Origin: CAYPSN01 sp041907025
Lineage (GTDB): Bacteria > Patescibacteriota > Saccharimonadia > CAILAD01 > JADZBC01
Reading direction: 5' to 3'
Assembly: GCA_041907025.1 (NCBI GenBank)
Contig: JAYRIB010000062.1
Coordinates: 1 to 62,357, forward strand
Length of the DNA: 62,357 nucleotides
In this document: positions 1 to 7,631 of the stretch, piece after piece
How the letters are laid out: every line of letters begins with the position of its first letter
Numbering within the stretch: the first letter of the stretch is position 1
Position numbers and translations under genes: made by a program
Notes under the pieces: generated by a model
Databases searched by the model: none
What the model was told of the DNA's origin: nothing
The model's input: the letters and a program-made list of their open reading frames with translations, nothing else

Positions 1-228
1 CTCCTTCTGGTAGAACGGCTCAGCGGTGACCGGGCGCCTGACCTCGGAGAGGTCGGGCACATCGCACTGGGCGCGAAGCACGCTGATGGTTCCTCCGAAG
101 GTGTCGTGACGGTTCTCGTCACGCTTGCGGCAGTAGCCGTGTCGCTTCTTGCGGAGCACGGTCTTCTTCCGGCGGGCGGAACGCTTGTCTCGCTCCATGT
201 CCTTGTTGCGCTTTCGATCTGCCTTCAA
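1..228 (-). CDS. Small very basic protein, partial (runs off the window)
   Basis: A TTG start at 228-226 follows a strong Shine-Dalgarno (AGGAGGGG, read at 238-231) and opens a frame of 76 codons that reaches the window edge without a stop. The N-terminal 40 residues are dominated by Lys and Arg (KADRKRNKDMERDKR, then SARRKK and LRKKRHG), which suggests a nucleic-acid-binding peptide; the rest is more neutral. Codons are G/C-ending, unlike the neighbouring nucleotidyltransferase gene. It has its own promoter (TTGACA-N17-TATGAT). I do not recognise a family. Real-gene status rests on promoter, SD and codon bias. Confidence 0.6.
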   Translation of the reverse strand, partial: MKADRKRNKDMERDKRSARRKKTVLRKKRHGYCRKRDENRHDTFGGTISVLRAQCDVPDLSEVRRPVTAEPFYQKE

Positions 229-277
229 ATCCCCTCCTTGGAGATATTGTTATTGCACGAATAAAACAAGGACTGTC

Positions 278-306
278 ATCATACATCATAAGTGCTATTA
301 TGTCAA
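278..306 (-). promoter_or_regulatory. Sigma70-type promoter of the basic-protein unit
   Basis: On the minus strand TTGACA (306-301), a 17-base spacer and TATGAT (283-278). The spacer contains TAGCACTT, a motif shared with other accessory promoters of this window. The predicted leader is about 45 nt. Confidence 0.7.
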
Positions 307-311
307 TGGCT

Positions 312-1205
312 TTAGAGAGCTTTTTTAGTGCGCGTAAACCGCCGAGCAATCTTAGCGCTCTGGTCAAAGGCATGGAGGTTTAATATATCTGGCCGGACGC
401 GCACGAACGCTTCCTTGGTGTGCATCTTCGGCTGGCCTGCCGTGTGCTTGAGATGCTTACGGTAACCTTTGTTATCCAACTGATCCAGCCATGTTAAGCC
501 GCCGCTATAAACCCGGATCTGCGACTTTGGCCACACGTAATTCGGAAACACCTCCTGCACATAATCGCTACTTTTGAGCAGGTCGTACCATATACTCGCG
601 CCATAAACAGGCCGGGCCAACATGAGCCAATAACCTAAGTGCGGGCCGTTTACCGCCATAATGTCTCTCTGCCAGTTAGCACCCGCAGTGGTCATAAACA
701 TTCCTAGACTAAAACGGCCAGCTTTGCGCTTCTCGATTTCTAGCTGCCCAAGAAGTTTTAGGGTATACATCAAGATTCCCTTGGTAATGTAAATTCGGTT
801 TGGCTTAGTGACAATAAGCAAATCAATGTCGCTATCGGCACGGACATTGCCAATAGCCACACTATTAACTACTACAACCGCCTTCACAAAGGGTAGTAAG
901 CCAAAAGACTTTGCCCAGCGTCGGGCCTTTGTTAGTAGCTTTGTTTGACGCCTGTTACTGATTTCACGGCCTAGGTAAGCAGGTCCCACTAGGCGGTAAT
1001 ACCCGTCGCCATCTTGTTCTATGCGCTTAGCCTCCACCAGCTCTCGAAGTGCCTCTTTTACCGCTAGATGACCAGCCTTAATGTTAATAAGCACGTTAGC
1101 CTCATTCTCGCTAAGTGGTATAGAGAAGATAGCAAAATAAGCCATCAGCTCCAAGATTGCCCCCTCCACCCTACGCTCAGTCTTCTCTAGCACGCCCTCC
1201 GCCAT
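312..1205 (-). CDS. Nucleotidyltransferase-fold protein with N-terminal winged-helix-like region
   Basis: A 297-residue protein. Residues 114-132 hold the signature of a polymerase-beta-type nucleotidyltransferase: a small-residue stretch (NSVAIGN) followed by DSDIDLLIV, whose two Asp residues are the expected metal ligands. Residues about 10-75 look like a winged helix. The substrate cannot be read from sequence; related proteins in this lineage are annotated only as nucleotidyltransferase domain proteins. The gene lies 4 bases downstream of the phosphomannomutase stop on the same strand, so the two are probably co-transcribed. It could equally be an RNA- or protein-modifying enzyme. Confidence 0.75.
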   Translation of the reverse strand: MAEGVLEKTERRVEGAILELMAYFAIFSIPLSENEANVLINIKAGHLAVKEALRELVEAKRIEQDGDGYYRLVGPAYLGREISNRRQTKLLTKARRWAKSFGLLPFVKAVVVVNSVAIGNVRADSDIDLLIVTKPNRIYITKGILMYTLKLLGQLEIEKRKAGRFSLGMFMTTAGANWQRDIMAVNGPHLGYWLMLARPVYGASIWYDLLKSSDYVQEVFPNYVWPKSQIRVYSGGLTWLDQLDNKGYRKHLKHTAGQPKMHTKEAFVRVRPDILNLHAFDQSAKIARRFTRTKKAL

Positions 1206-1209
1206 ATGA

Positions 1210-2553
1210 TTATGACTTTAGGATCTTCATAAGTTCATCTACCTTTTCTTGCGTTAGCTTGGCGTCTTTGGACTCCACACTCAAACGAAGCAGGGGCTCT
1301 GTATTACTAGGTCGCACGTTGAACCACCAGTCCGAATACGTAACGCTTAACCCATCGAGCTCATCCTGTTCGCCATCGCTATATGCCATACGTAACTCGC
1401 GTAGCTTAGCTTCGGTGTCGCCAACCGGCATGTTAATTTCTCCCGAATTGCTATACATCCTTAGCTTATCGACCATTTCAGACAAGCTTTGGCCAGACCT
1501 GGAGAGAATATCCAGCGCCAGCATTGCAGCAATTAATCCAGAGTCTGCAAACCAATTATCTTTAAAGTAATAGTGGGCAGATTGCTCCACTCCGAGTATT
1601 GCTCCGTGCTGGTGCATAAGCGCCTTGATGTTGCTATGCCCTACCTTGCTCCTAACACCTACTCCGCCCAAGCGCTCAATGGTATCGCGGACAATGTGAC
1701 TCGCGCGAACGTCATACACAATGGTGGCACCGGGGTGCAGAGCCAAGAAGTTCTCGATAAGTAGCGCGCCCAGTATACCCGGGTTTACCGGCCTGGCTTG
1801 ATCGTCTATCAATACTGCCCGATCGCCGTCACCGTCAAATGCAATGCCGACCTCCAATGCTTTACTACGAACCATCTCGATAATGTCTTTGAGTCCTTCT
1901 GGTAAAGTCGGGTTTGCAGGGTGGTTCGGGAACGTGCCGTCGAGCTCGGCAAACATCTTCTCGATCTTAAAAGGTGTCGCGGCCTCGAGCTCATCGAGCA
2001 CAATCCCAGCCATGCCATTACCAGCGTCAATGGCGAGGTGGAACGGCTGCAGTCGCGCCACGTCTACAAAGCTAAGGACGTAGGCAATCCAACGATCACG
2101 TACATCGAGCTGCTCACGGAGTCCAGGTTTCGTAGCCTCTTTGAACATCTCGCTCTTTACGAGGTTCTTAATTTGAGCAAGACCAGTCGTCTCGCCAATA
2201 GGCACTACGCCTTTACCACACAGCTTAATGCCGTTGTATTTACCAGGGTTATGGCTGGCTGTCACCATGGCCCCGCCGGCCGCCTTTAAGCTACCGACGG
2301 CAAAGTAAACCATATCGGTACTTACTAGGTCAATATCTACTACGTCTCTCCCCTGCTTTAGGAGGCCATCTACGAGGGCGGTGTGAAGCTCCTCGGAATC
2401 AGCCCGCATGTCTCGGCCAACAACTACCTTGCCAGAATTAGGTAATGTGTCGGCTAGCGCTCGGCCAACGGCATGAGCAACGTCTGGGCTGAGCTGTTCT
2501 GGGCTGAGGCCACGAATGTCGTAGGCCTTAAAGATTTCCTCCACAAACTTCAT
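1210..2553 (-). CDS. Phosphomannomutase / phosphoglucomutase
   Basis: A 447-residue alpha-D-phosphohexomutase interconverting hexose 1- and 6-phosphates for sugar-nucleotide synthesis. All family landmarks are visible: the phosphoserine loop TASHNP at residues 98-103, the Mg2+ loop DGDGDR near residue 241, the sugar-recognition GVEQSAH near 325, and the phosphate-binding PSNTEPLLR near 420. Length is normal. The product would feed the mannose-1-phosphate guanylyltransferase and RmlA genes at 59.5-61.4 kb. TATAAT ends six bases before the ATG (2553), indicating a leaderless mRNA. Choice between manB and pgm cannot be made from sequence alone. Confidence 0.93.
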   Translation of the reverse strand: MKFVEEIFKAYDIRGLSPEQLSPDVAHAVGRALADTLPNSGKVVVGRDMRADSEELHTALVDGLLKQGRDVVDIDLVSTDMVYFAVGSLKAAGGAMVTASHNPGKYNGIKLCGKGVVPIGETTGLAQIKNLVKSEMFKEATKPGLREQLDVRDRWIAYVLSFVDVARLQPFHLAIDAGNGMAGIVLDELEAATPFKIEKMFAELDGTFPNHPANPTLPEGLKDIIEMVRSKALEVGIAFDGDGDRAVLIDDQARPVNPGILGALLIENFLALHPGATIVYDVRASHIVRDTIERLGGVGVRSKVGHSNIKALMHQHGAILGVEQSAHYYFKDNWFADSGLIAAMLALDILSRSGQSLSEMVDKLRMYSNSGEINMPVGDTEAKLRELRMAYSDGEQDELDGLSVTYSDWWFNVRPSNTEPLLRLSVESKDAKLTQEKVDELMKILKS

Positions 2554-2603
2554 GAGGTCATTATAATCTGATTAGCAGCAGTCCACAAATCAGCATGGAA
2601 TAC

Positions 2604-2632
2604 TTGACAGAGCTAGAGTGCTAAGCCAAAAT
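2604..2632 (+). promoter_or_regulatory. Possible promoter of the 2.6-3.1 kb unit
   Basis: TTGACA at 2604-2609, 17-base spacer, CAAAAT at 2627-2632. The -35 is perfect but the -10 is weak. The spacer contains AGAGTGCTAAG, the complement-type half of the AGCACT motif seen in other accessory promoters. Confidence 0.45.
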
Positions 2633-2809
2633 TACCCTAACGCTGTAAGGTAAAGTCGATGTTCTGACCAACATTGCACCTCCTGGAGTTGAACCAGGAA
2701 TGTAATCGAAGAAAGTTCCGAAGCCACCTTCCGCACCTATGTGCTGCAGCGCTGTAATGCCCGAACGGAACCCCGTTCGGAGCCGCCCTACGCCTCCTGG
2801 AGGTACCGC

Positions 2810-2926
2810 ATGTGCACCATGCTGAAGGGTGAGACCATGACCGTCTTCGATGCCACCGCGCCCGACGCGCGCGGTGCACCGGAGGCCGCTGGCTTCCTCT
2901 CCTGCACCGGGCAAGCCATCGTCTGA
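2810..2926 (+). CDS. Putative 38-residue accessory peptide
   Basis: An ATG at 2810 preceded at good distance by TGGAGG (2799-2804) opens 38 codons with G/C-rich third positions. An internal ATG at 2837 with a weaker GGGTGAG could be an alternative start. The peptide (MCTMLKGETMTVFDA and onward) has two Cys and no recognisable domain. It lies between the promoter at 2604 and the hairpins at 3058-3116, like other accessory units here. A longer frame on the opposite strand lacks a start signal. Confidence is modest because it is short. Confidence 0.4.
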   Translation: MCTMLKGETMTVFDATAPDARGAPEAAGFLSCTGQAIV

Positions 2927-3057
2927 CCGCCCGACGGCGTAACAGACGGTGCTCACCTGGAACAGTGGTGAGGCCAACCCAGGCCAACGTACGCGCCTAG
3001 GTTCCACCGGGGCTAGCTCGGTGGTCGTCGCGCTCTTCGGGGTTCGACGCGCAGTTC

Positions 3058-3116
3058 GGTGGGGTCGGGAATCGCTCCCGGCCCCACCCTCAAGTCCCAG
3101 TCATACTCGACTGGGA
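3058..3116 (+). terminator. Two adjacent GC-rich hairpins ending the 2.6-3.1 kb unit
   Basis: The first hairpin pairs 3058-3070 with 3076-3088 (13 bp, loop ATCGC, one G.U). The second pairs TCCCAGTC (3095-3102) with GACTGGGA (3109-3116). No clean T-tract follows, so this may be a 3' stabiliser or a factor-dependent end rather than a simple terminator. Confidence 0.55.
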
Positions 3117-3144
3117 TGTTCGCTTTGTATAATATTTAGCATGA

Positions 3145-3838
3145 TTTACCGCCAAAATAAAAAGAACCCCCGGGTCGAGCCGTCCGAAGACGGCTCGACC
3201 CGCGAGCATTACAGCGAAATAACACTTGGGAGGGTTTTTCGCCACCGGGGTAAGGATGAACCCCAGTTCTAACGCCGGATAGCCCCGGCTTTGAGCTCCC
3301 CGGAATACCACCACCGGCATCCGGGTTCAAGCCAGGAGCGCATGAGCTGCGCATCACAACCAGCTTGGAGACTAGGTTCCTGCACTCACACTACACCCGT
3401 TTTGGAGTTATAGGTAATAAGTGCAGCATTCAACGCAGAGACGCACAGGTTGGGGGACCCGGCGAGTCTTCTGACGCTACGCGAGTGCAGGAACACTATT
3501 TGACGCCGAGGCGCCGCGAACATCGACTCCGGCTGCCTTAAGTCAGCCTGGTTTTAAGCCAAGCTTAACAGCAGACCCGTACCCCTACGATGCCGGAGTC
3601 GACGATTTGTGCTGTACTAAGAAGTACTGCAGCGATATTCGCATGGGTGTTACTAGACATTGACCCTTCGGCCCTATTATCTCGGCTCTAGCGAGAGCGA
3701 GCTTTGGGCTGACTCCGTGGAGAGAGTGGCTTTGCGCACCAGGTAACACTGCCGCCACGCATTGCAAAACTCCAGGGGTATCGTCTACCCTATCGCTGAA
3801 GCGAATGGGCCCATACGAGAACTTGAACTCAAGGAACT
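3145..3838 (-). ncRNA. Large structured non-coding RNA candidate, about 690 nt
   Basis: This unit lies downstream of the FemAB genes and has its own promoter (TTGACG-N17-TATATT) and a 14-bp terminator with a UUCG loop plus T-tract. No frame with a Shine-Dalgarno and plausible protein lies between them. Secondary structure is rich: a 12-bp long-range helix pairs GAGTGCAGGAAC (3483-3494) with GTTCCTGCACTC (3376-3387); local hairpins include GTACT-TCTT-AGTAC, GCGCA-N5-TGCGC, GGGG-N10-CCCC and a GACTCCGGC/GCCGGAGTC helix. I searched for hallmarks of tmRNA (tag frame, Ala acceptor end), RNase P RNA (GAGGAAAGTCC), SRP RNA and rRNA and found none. The class is unknown. Confidence 0.6.
3150..3202 (-). 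terminator. Intrinsic terminator of the large minus-strand RNA
   Basis: A perfect 14-bp stem (3189-3202 with 3171-3184) closes a UUCG tetraloop in the C(UUCG)G context, followed on the minus strand by GGGGTTCTTTTTATTTT. Confidence 0.85.
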
Positions 3839-3844
3839 GCTTGC

Positions 3845-3873
3845 AATATACTCCCGAGCTAACTTAGCGTCAA
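3845..3873 (-). promoter_or_regulatory. Promoter of the large minus-strand RNA
   Basis: On the minus strand TTGACG (3873-3868), a spacer of exactly 17 bases and TATATT (3850-3845). It starts directly behind the stop codon of the FemAB gene (3877) and points into the gene-less 690 bases. Confidence 0.65.
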
Positions 3874-3876
3874 GAG

Positions 3877-4935
3877 CTAATAATACAGCTCTTTTTTCAC
3901 CTTGAATGAATACGTACTCACTATACGCTCGCCATACTTCGTCCATCGCGCATACTTGCGCTGATCAATCGGCAAATTATACACCCCGACATACTCAGTT
4001 ACTTCCGTATTAAAACCGGACTTGAATTGCACTAATCCTGCCAATGGATGATTGGGGTTCTCGAGTTCCGCCTTGGGCGGCATACCATGCAGGTCATATT
4101 CCTCCACACCACGCTGCTTGAGCCACTTCATAACTTCCCATTGCATCAGGTAGGGCGCCATCAGGTTCGCTTTGTCCCTAGTAGAGCCGCCGTCCTTATA
4201 CAGACCTTTCTTGCCCAAGTAGAGTGCATAGAGGCCAGACAAGACCTCGCCCTCATGGGTGGCAAAGAACATTTGGCCCATGCCAGCGGTGCCGTACGCC
4301 TGCCAGAAGTCCTCCAGGTAGTCTTGGCTACGCATATAAAAGCCGCCGCGCTCCTGAGTAGCCTTGAGCAGTCCATACATTGTCGCCATGTTCTCTTTGG
4401 TTAGCTCAACAACCTGAACTTCCACGCCTTTGCGGGCAGCCAAGCGGATGTTGTAGCGCGTCTTTTGCTTGAAATGTGCAATAATGTCGTCTTCACTCGG
4501 AGCGAGATCGACCAGGGTAGTGGCTTGGTTCCATTGCAAGTTGAATTTGGACTTTACGAGTCCGAGCTTCTCCAGCTTGGCCTTAGGCGCATCGCCCATG
4601 AGGAGGTCTGGCTCAATCTTGACCATGAAGACGTTCTTATCTGCCACGTAAGCGCGAACTTGAGCAATGAATTCTTTGAGCTGAGCTAGATCCTTCACGC
4701 CCGGGCCTTTGGGCGCATACCAAAGCTCACCCAAGCCAACTACTTTGCGCGTCAACAAGGCGACTTGCAGCTTAGTGCCATCACTCAACTCGGCCACAGC
4801 ATAGTGGGCTGGCCACTTGTGTGCAGATTTAAAGTCGCCATAGGCTTTGGTTTGTAATATATTGCCGCCATCGGGGTTGTGAACAATCTGCTCGTCCCAC
4901 TGGGCTAATTCGTGTTTGGTCGCCTGATGCATCAT
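3877..4935 (-). CDS. FemAB-type peptidoglycan-bridge aminoacyltransferase (second of two)
   Basis: A 352-residue FemA/FemB/FemX-type protein: tandem GNAT-like domains that transfer amino acids from aminoacyl-tRNA to the cell-wall precursor. The family pattern is visible in KQKTRYNIRLAARKGVEV (about residues 155-172) and in YKDGGSTRDKANLMAPYLMQ near 255, close to the classical Fem motif. Its ATG overlaps the stop of the upstream paralogue by four bases (ATGA), so the two are translationally coupled. Substrate amino acid cannot be told from sequence. Confidence 0.88.
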   Translation of the reverse strand: MMHQATKHELAQWDEQIVHNPDGGNILQTKAYGDFKSAHKWPAHYAVAELSDGTKLQVALLTRKVVGLGELWYAPKGPGVKDLAQLKEFIAQVRAYVADKNVFMVKIEPDLLMGDAPKAKLEKLGLVKSKFNLQWNQATTLVDLAPSEDDIIAHFKQKTRYNIRLAARKGVEVQVVELTKENMATMYGLLKATQERGGFYMRSQDYLEDFWQAYGTAGMGQMFFATHEGEVLSGLYALYLGKKGLYKDGGSTRDKANLMAPYLMQWEVMKWLKQRGVEEYDLHGMPPKAELENPNHPLAGLVQFKSGFNTEVTEYVGVYNLPIDQRKYARWTKYGERIVSTYSFKVKKELYY

Positions 4936-5915
4936 ACGACCTTCTTTAGTAACGAGTAGAGCATGTACTTGCTACTTTTGAGCGGCAAGTCCCAGGTGCC
5001 GACTGAGCTCACTGTGTCACCGCCAATCGACTTCTTAAACTTTGTGTGGCCTGCCCACGGATGACTGGCTGGTGCACCTTCTGGTGCCACGCCGCCGTAG
5101 TCAAAAGCCTTAAGGCCTTTAGCCTGAGCATCCATAATCAACCACCAAAGCAGCGCAATGGCAGCTTTGAGTTTGTTATTCTGCTCTGGGAACGTACCAG
5201 CATAGATGTAGTAGCGCGTACCCTCGAAGTCCACGCAAAAAGCGCTCGCTATCCTCTCGCCCTCGTGTTCTACAAAGTACAGCTTAGCTTGGCCAGTTGG
5301 TAGCAAGCTCTTAGTCAGCTGATAATAATAGTTATTCGCCTGTGGCTTCCAGCCACCGCGCTGGGCAGTAGCGTGCTGCATGGCCAAGAAGTCGGCTGTG
5401 TCTTTGGGGTCCTCGCTGATCACAAACTTGAGTCCGCGCTTAGCAGCGGTGTTGATGAGGTTACGATTGCTTGGTGACATAGCGTGGCGAATGGCCGCTT
5501 CGGTCTGCGTGAGGTCGAGCACCATGCGGTGCGGTGGTTGCATGTCGGCTACTGGTCGGGCGCCCAGCTTGCGCAAGTCTGCGGCCTTAATTTCTACGTT
5601 GCCCATAGGCTCAAAGCGCACAAAGTCTGCATTGTGGGTTTTGCCCGCGTCGCGCAAACTTTTTAGCGCCGCGCGCAAACTTTTTAGGTCACTCACCGTT
5701 GGCCCATAAGCTGCATACAAATAATTGAACCCAAGTCGGCCATGGCGAATGGCCGCCGTCCATTGCCAGCCATTTTCCCCCTCTTCGCCCTCGTCCATTA
5801 GCACTTGGCGGCTCTGCGCGTTCTGGAACTCCGCCCACAATGAGGACTGAAAGGCGTGCCCGCCAAGCTTGGCAAGGCGTGCGTCCCAATCCTTTGGCAT
5901 GTCTACGAGTGTCAT
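4932..5915 (-). CDS. FemAB-type peptidoglycan-bridge aminoacyltransferase (first of two)
   Basis: A 327-residue protein if the ATG at 5915 is used (MTLVDMPKDWD). I chose it because TACAAT ends seven bases upstream, giving a leaderless message, and because the longer open frame runs into the divergent promoter of the next unit. It is a paralogue of the downstream gene, with MSPSNRNLINTAAKRGLKF corresponding to the Fem nucleotide-transferase region and YYIYAGTFPEQNNKLKAA near the acceptor site. Tandem Fem genes usually add successive residues of one interpeptide bridge. Confidence 0.88.
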   Translation of the reverse strand: MTLVDMPKDWDARLAKLGGHAFQSSLWAEFQNAQSRQVLMDEGEEGENGWQWTAAIRHGRLGFNYLYAAYGPTVSDLKSLRAALKSLRDAGKTHNADFVRFEPMGNVEIKAADLRKLGARPVADMQPPHRMVLDLTQTEAAIRHAMSPSNRNLINTAAKRGLKFVISEDPKDTADFLAMQHATAQRGGWKPQANNYYYQLTKSLLPTGQAKLYFVEHEGERIASAFCVDFEGTRYYIYAGTFPEQNNKLKAAIALLWWLIMDAQAKGLKAFDYGGVAPEGAPASHPWAGHTKFKKSIGGDTVSSVGTWDLPLKSSKYMLYSLLKKVV

Positions 5916-5955
5916 AAGCCTTATTGTACCAGAAGCCACTCTGCCCTCATAAGTA

Positions 5956-5984
5956 TTGACTCCTTGGCAACCCAGTTGTAATCT
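5956..5984 (+). promoter_or_regulatory. Promoter of the three-gene micro-operon
   Basis: TTGACT (5956-5961), 17-base spacer, TAATCT (5979-5984). It lies divergent to the leaderless promoter of the FemAB pair, with a leader of about 35 nt before the first ATG. Confidence 0.7.
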
Positions 5985-6027
5985 ATGCCTATCCCAAAGT
6001 CTGGGTGCACCTATCGAGAGGTAGAAC

Positions 6028-6123
6028 ATGAAACGGAACTGGAAGAAGGTCGCGGCGGCCATCGTGCCGACTGTTGCCTTCCTGCTGTACGTCAACTTCC
6101 GCCGTGCCAAGAAGGTGCGATGA
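6028..6123 (+). CDS. 31-residue basic membrane micropeptide
   Basis: ATG at 6028 follows GAGAGGT (6017-6023). The peptide begins MKRNWKKVAAAIV, has one hydrophobic stretch of about 16 residues (AAAIVPTVAFLLYV) and ends in a basic tail (FRRAKKVR): the layout of a single-span small membrane protein. Its TGA overlaps the ATG of the next frame (ATGA, 6120-6123), indicating translational coupling. No known family recognised. Confidence 0.5.
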   Translation: MKRNWKKVAAAIVPTVAFLLYVNFRRAKKVR

Positions 6124-6416
6124 TGGCGCCAGCAGTGAGAGCGAGGTTCGTGGTTGGCGGGCTTACGGACGCGAGCCAAGCGAAGGACATCGTCGTCTCA
6201 AGGGTTCGCTTGCACCAAGCGAGCCATCCCGGGGCACGAATCGGCCAATCTGTCGGAGCAGTACTCGACGATCTGACCTTCGTCGAGTCGGGTCGTCTGC
6301 TCGGTGCGCTCAAGAAGCAGCCTGGAGTCGCTGGGCTGCCGGAGGGCCAGGCGGCAACTGCCGTCATCGACCTGCTCATCAAGCACTGCCAAGGGGTGAT
6401 TGATGTTCCGTCCTGA
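6120..6416 (+). CDS. 98-residue accessory protein of unknown function
   Basis: ATG at 6120 overlaps the preceding micropeptide stop. Codons are strongly G/C-ending. The protein is amphipathic alpha/beta in character: VVGGLTDASQAKDIVVSRV, then VGAVLDDLTFVESGRLLGAL and a C-terminal helix. No signal peptide, membrane span or known motif is visible. It overlaps the third frame of this operon by 14 bases, again with coupled translation. Confidence 0.55.
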   Translation: MMAPAVRARFVVGGLTDASQAKDIVVSRVRLHQASHPGARIGQSVGAVLDDLTFVESGRLLGALKKQPGVAGLPEGQAATAVIDLLIKHCQGVIDVPS

Positions 6417-6528
6417 GGCCTTCGCCCACACCATCATGATCGTGCGGCTCTGTGCCCTCGGCGCTGGCTTCCTGGTCGTGGCCCAAGTCCTGATCCTCGT
6501 GAACAGCTTCACCGCCCCCCGGCGCTAA
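6403..6528 (+). CDS. 41-residue membrane micropeptide
   Basis: ATG at 6403 has AAGGGG (6391-6395) upstream inside the preceding gene. After MFRPEAFAHT comes a hydrophobic helix of about 22 residues (IMIVRLCALGAGFLVVAQVL) and a short basic tail (APRR). With the 31-residue peptide it gives two single-span membrane peptides flanking a soluble protein, an arrangement seen in some small stress or phage operons, though no homology is claimed. Confidence 0.5.
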   Translation: MFRPEAFAHTIMIVRLCALGAGFLVVAQVLILVNSFTAPRR

Positions 6529-6546
6529 CGGGGGGCGGTTCGCCTT
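6508..6546 (+). terminator. Terminator of the micro-operon
   Basis: ACCGCCCCC pairs with GGGGGGCGGT around the stop codon of the last micropeptide, followed by TCGCCTTTT. The kinase unit at 12.9 kb ends in a very similar CCGCCCCC-type hairpin. Confidence 0.8.
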
Positions 6547-6575
6547 TTACCCACAAATTCCTTATTATATAAGCC

Positions 6576-7628
6576 ATGATTATTGTTGCTATCGAATCGA
6601 GTTGTGACGAAACTGCCTGCGCTATTGTGCGCGACGGTCGCGACGTGCTCGCCAACGTCATTAGCTCGCAAATCGTCATTCACGCTCAGTTTGGCGGCGT
6701 GGTGCCCGAGGTAGCGGCCCGCAGCCACATAGAAGTTATCATTCCTGTCATAGAGCAAGCGCTCACCGAAGCTAAGCTCAGCTGGGACGACGTTGATGCC
6801 ATTGCCACTACGCGCGGACCTGGCCTGATTGGCTCTCTCCTGATTGGCACCCTGACCGCGCGAACTATCGCAATGGTCAAACACAAACCATTACTTGGCG
6901 TAAACCACATTATTGCCCACGCCTTCGCCGCTTTTTTAACCGAGAACCAACCAAAGTTTCCGATACTTGCCTTAACAGTCTCCGGCGGCCATTCAGCGCT
7001 CACTATGTACGATTCTAAATTACAACGCACGCTGATTGGCGAGACGCGCGACGACGCGGCTGGCGAGGCTTTTGATAAAGTGGCTAAGCTCCTCGGCCTC
7101 CCCTACCCTGGCGGCCCAGCCATCGACAAGGCCGCGCTAGACGGTGATGAAAACAAATATAAGTTCCCAATTGCCAGGTTGTCTGCCGAGCGGGGCGTGA
7201 ACAGCAACGATAGCTACGACTTTAGCTTCTCTGGCCTAAAGACCGCTGTGCTCCGCCAAGTACAAGAGATTACTGGCCACAACCCCGGCGACTTGAGCCT
7301 GCCCAAGACGTATGAGCTTGAAAACCAAGTCGTGGCCGACATTGCCGCCAGCTTCCAGAAGGCGGTGGTGGACGCACTGGTGCGCAATACCGTGCGGGCT
7401 GCCGAAGAATTTGGGCCAGCATCGATCGTGGTTGGTGGCGGCGTGGCGTGTAACAAGAAACTGCGCTCGGAGCTTACAGCTAAGCTACCAAACGCAATCT
7501 TCGTCCCCCCTATACTTTGTACGGACAACGCCGCAATGATCGGCGCCCTGGCTTACCGCATGGCGCGCCAAGATATGTTCTCTAGCCCGGAATCATTAGT
7601 GGCAGATTCTAGCCTAGAAGAACTTTAG
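6576..7628 (+). CDS. tsaD: tRNA N6-adenosine threonylcarbamoyltransferase TsaD
   Basis: A 350-residue Kae1/TsaD protein that transfers threonylcarbamoyl from TC-AMP to A37 of ANN-decoding tRNAs, together with TsaB and TsaE (not seen here). The N-terminal SSCDETACAIV is typical, the metal-binding HIIAH pair is at His111 and His115, and glycine-rich ASKHA loops are present (LTVSGGHS, FSGLKTAV, GGGVACNKKLR, TDNAAMIG). Length is standard. A TATTAT/TATATAA box lies just upstream of the ATG, so the gene is probably leaderless. It sits between two accessory units with which it shares no function. Confidence 0.97.
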   Translation: MIIVAIESSCDETACAIVRDGRDVLANVISSQIVIHAQFGGVVPEVAARSHIEVIIPVIEQALTEAKLSWDDVDAIATTRGPGLIGSLLIGTLTARTIAMVKHKPLLGVNHIIAHAFAAFLTENQPKFPILALTVSGGHSALTMYDSKLQRTLIGETRDDAAGEAFDKVAKLLGLPYPGGPAIDKAALDGDENKYKFPIARLSAERGVNSNDSYDFSFSGLKTAVLRQVQEITGHNPGDLSLPKTYELENQVVADIAASFQKAVVDALVRNTVRAAEEFGPASIVVGGGVACNKKLRSELTAKLPNAIFVPPILCTDNAAMIGALAYRMARQDMFSSPESLVADSSLEEL

Positions 7629-7631
7629 CCT

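Noticed and set aside
2594..2632. CIRCE heat-shock element
   Set aside because: GAGTGCTAA-like half is present but the TTAGCACTC partner at nine bases is missing and no chaperone gene follows.
2621..3007. 128-codon minus-strand frame
   Set aside because: It has no start signal, is antisense to the SD-preceded peptide at 2810 and results from high GC content.
3145..3838. tmRNA or RNase P RNA
   Set aside because: Neither an alanine-like acceptor end and tag frame, nor the conserved GAGGAAAGTCC and ACAGAA-type segments are visible. A divergent version cannot be fully excluded without a covariance search.
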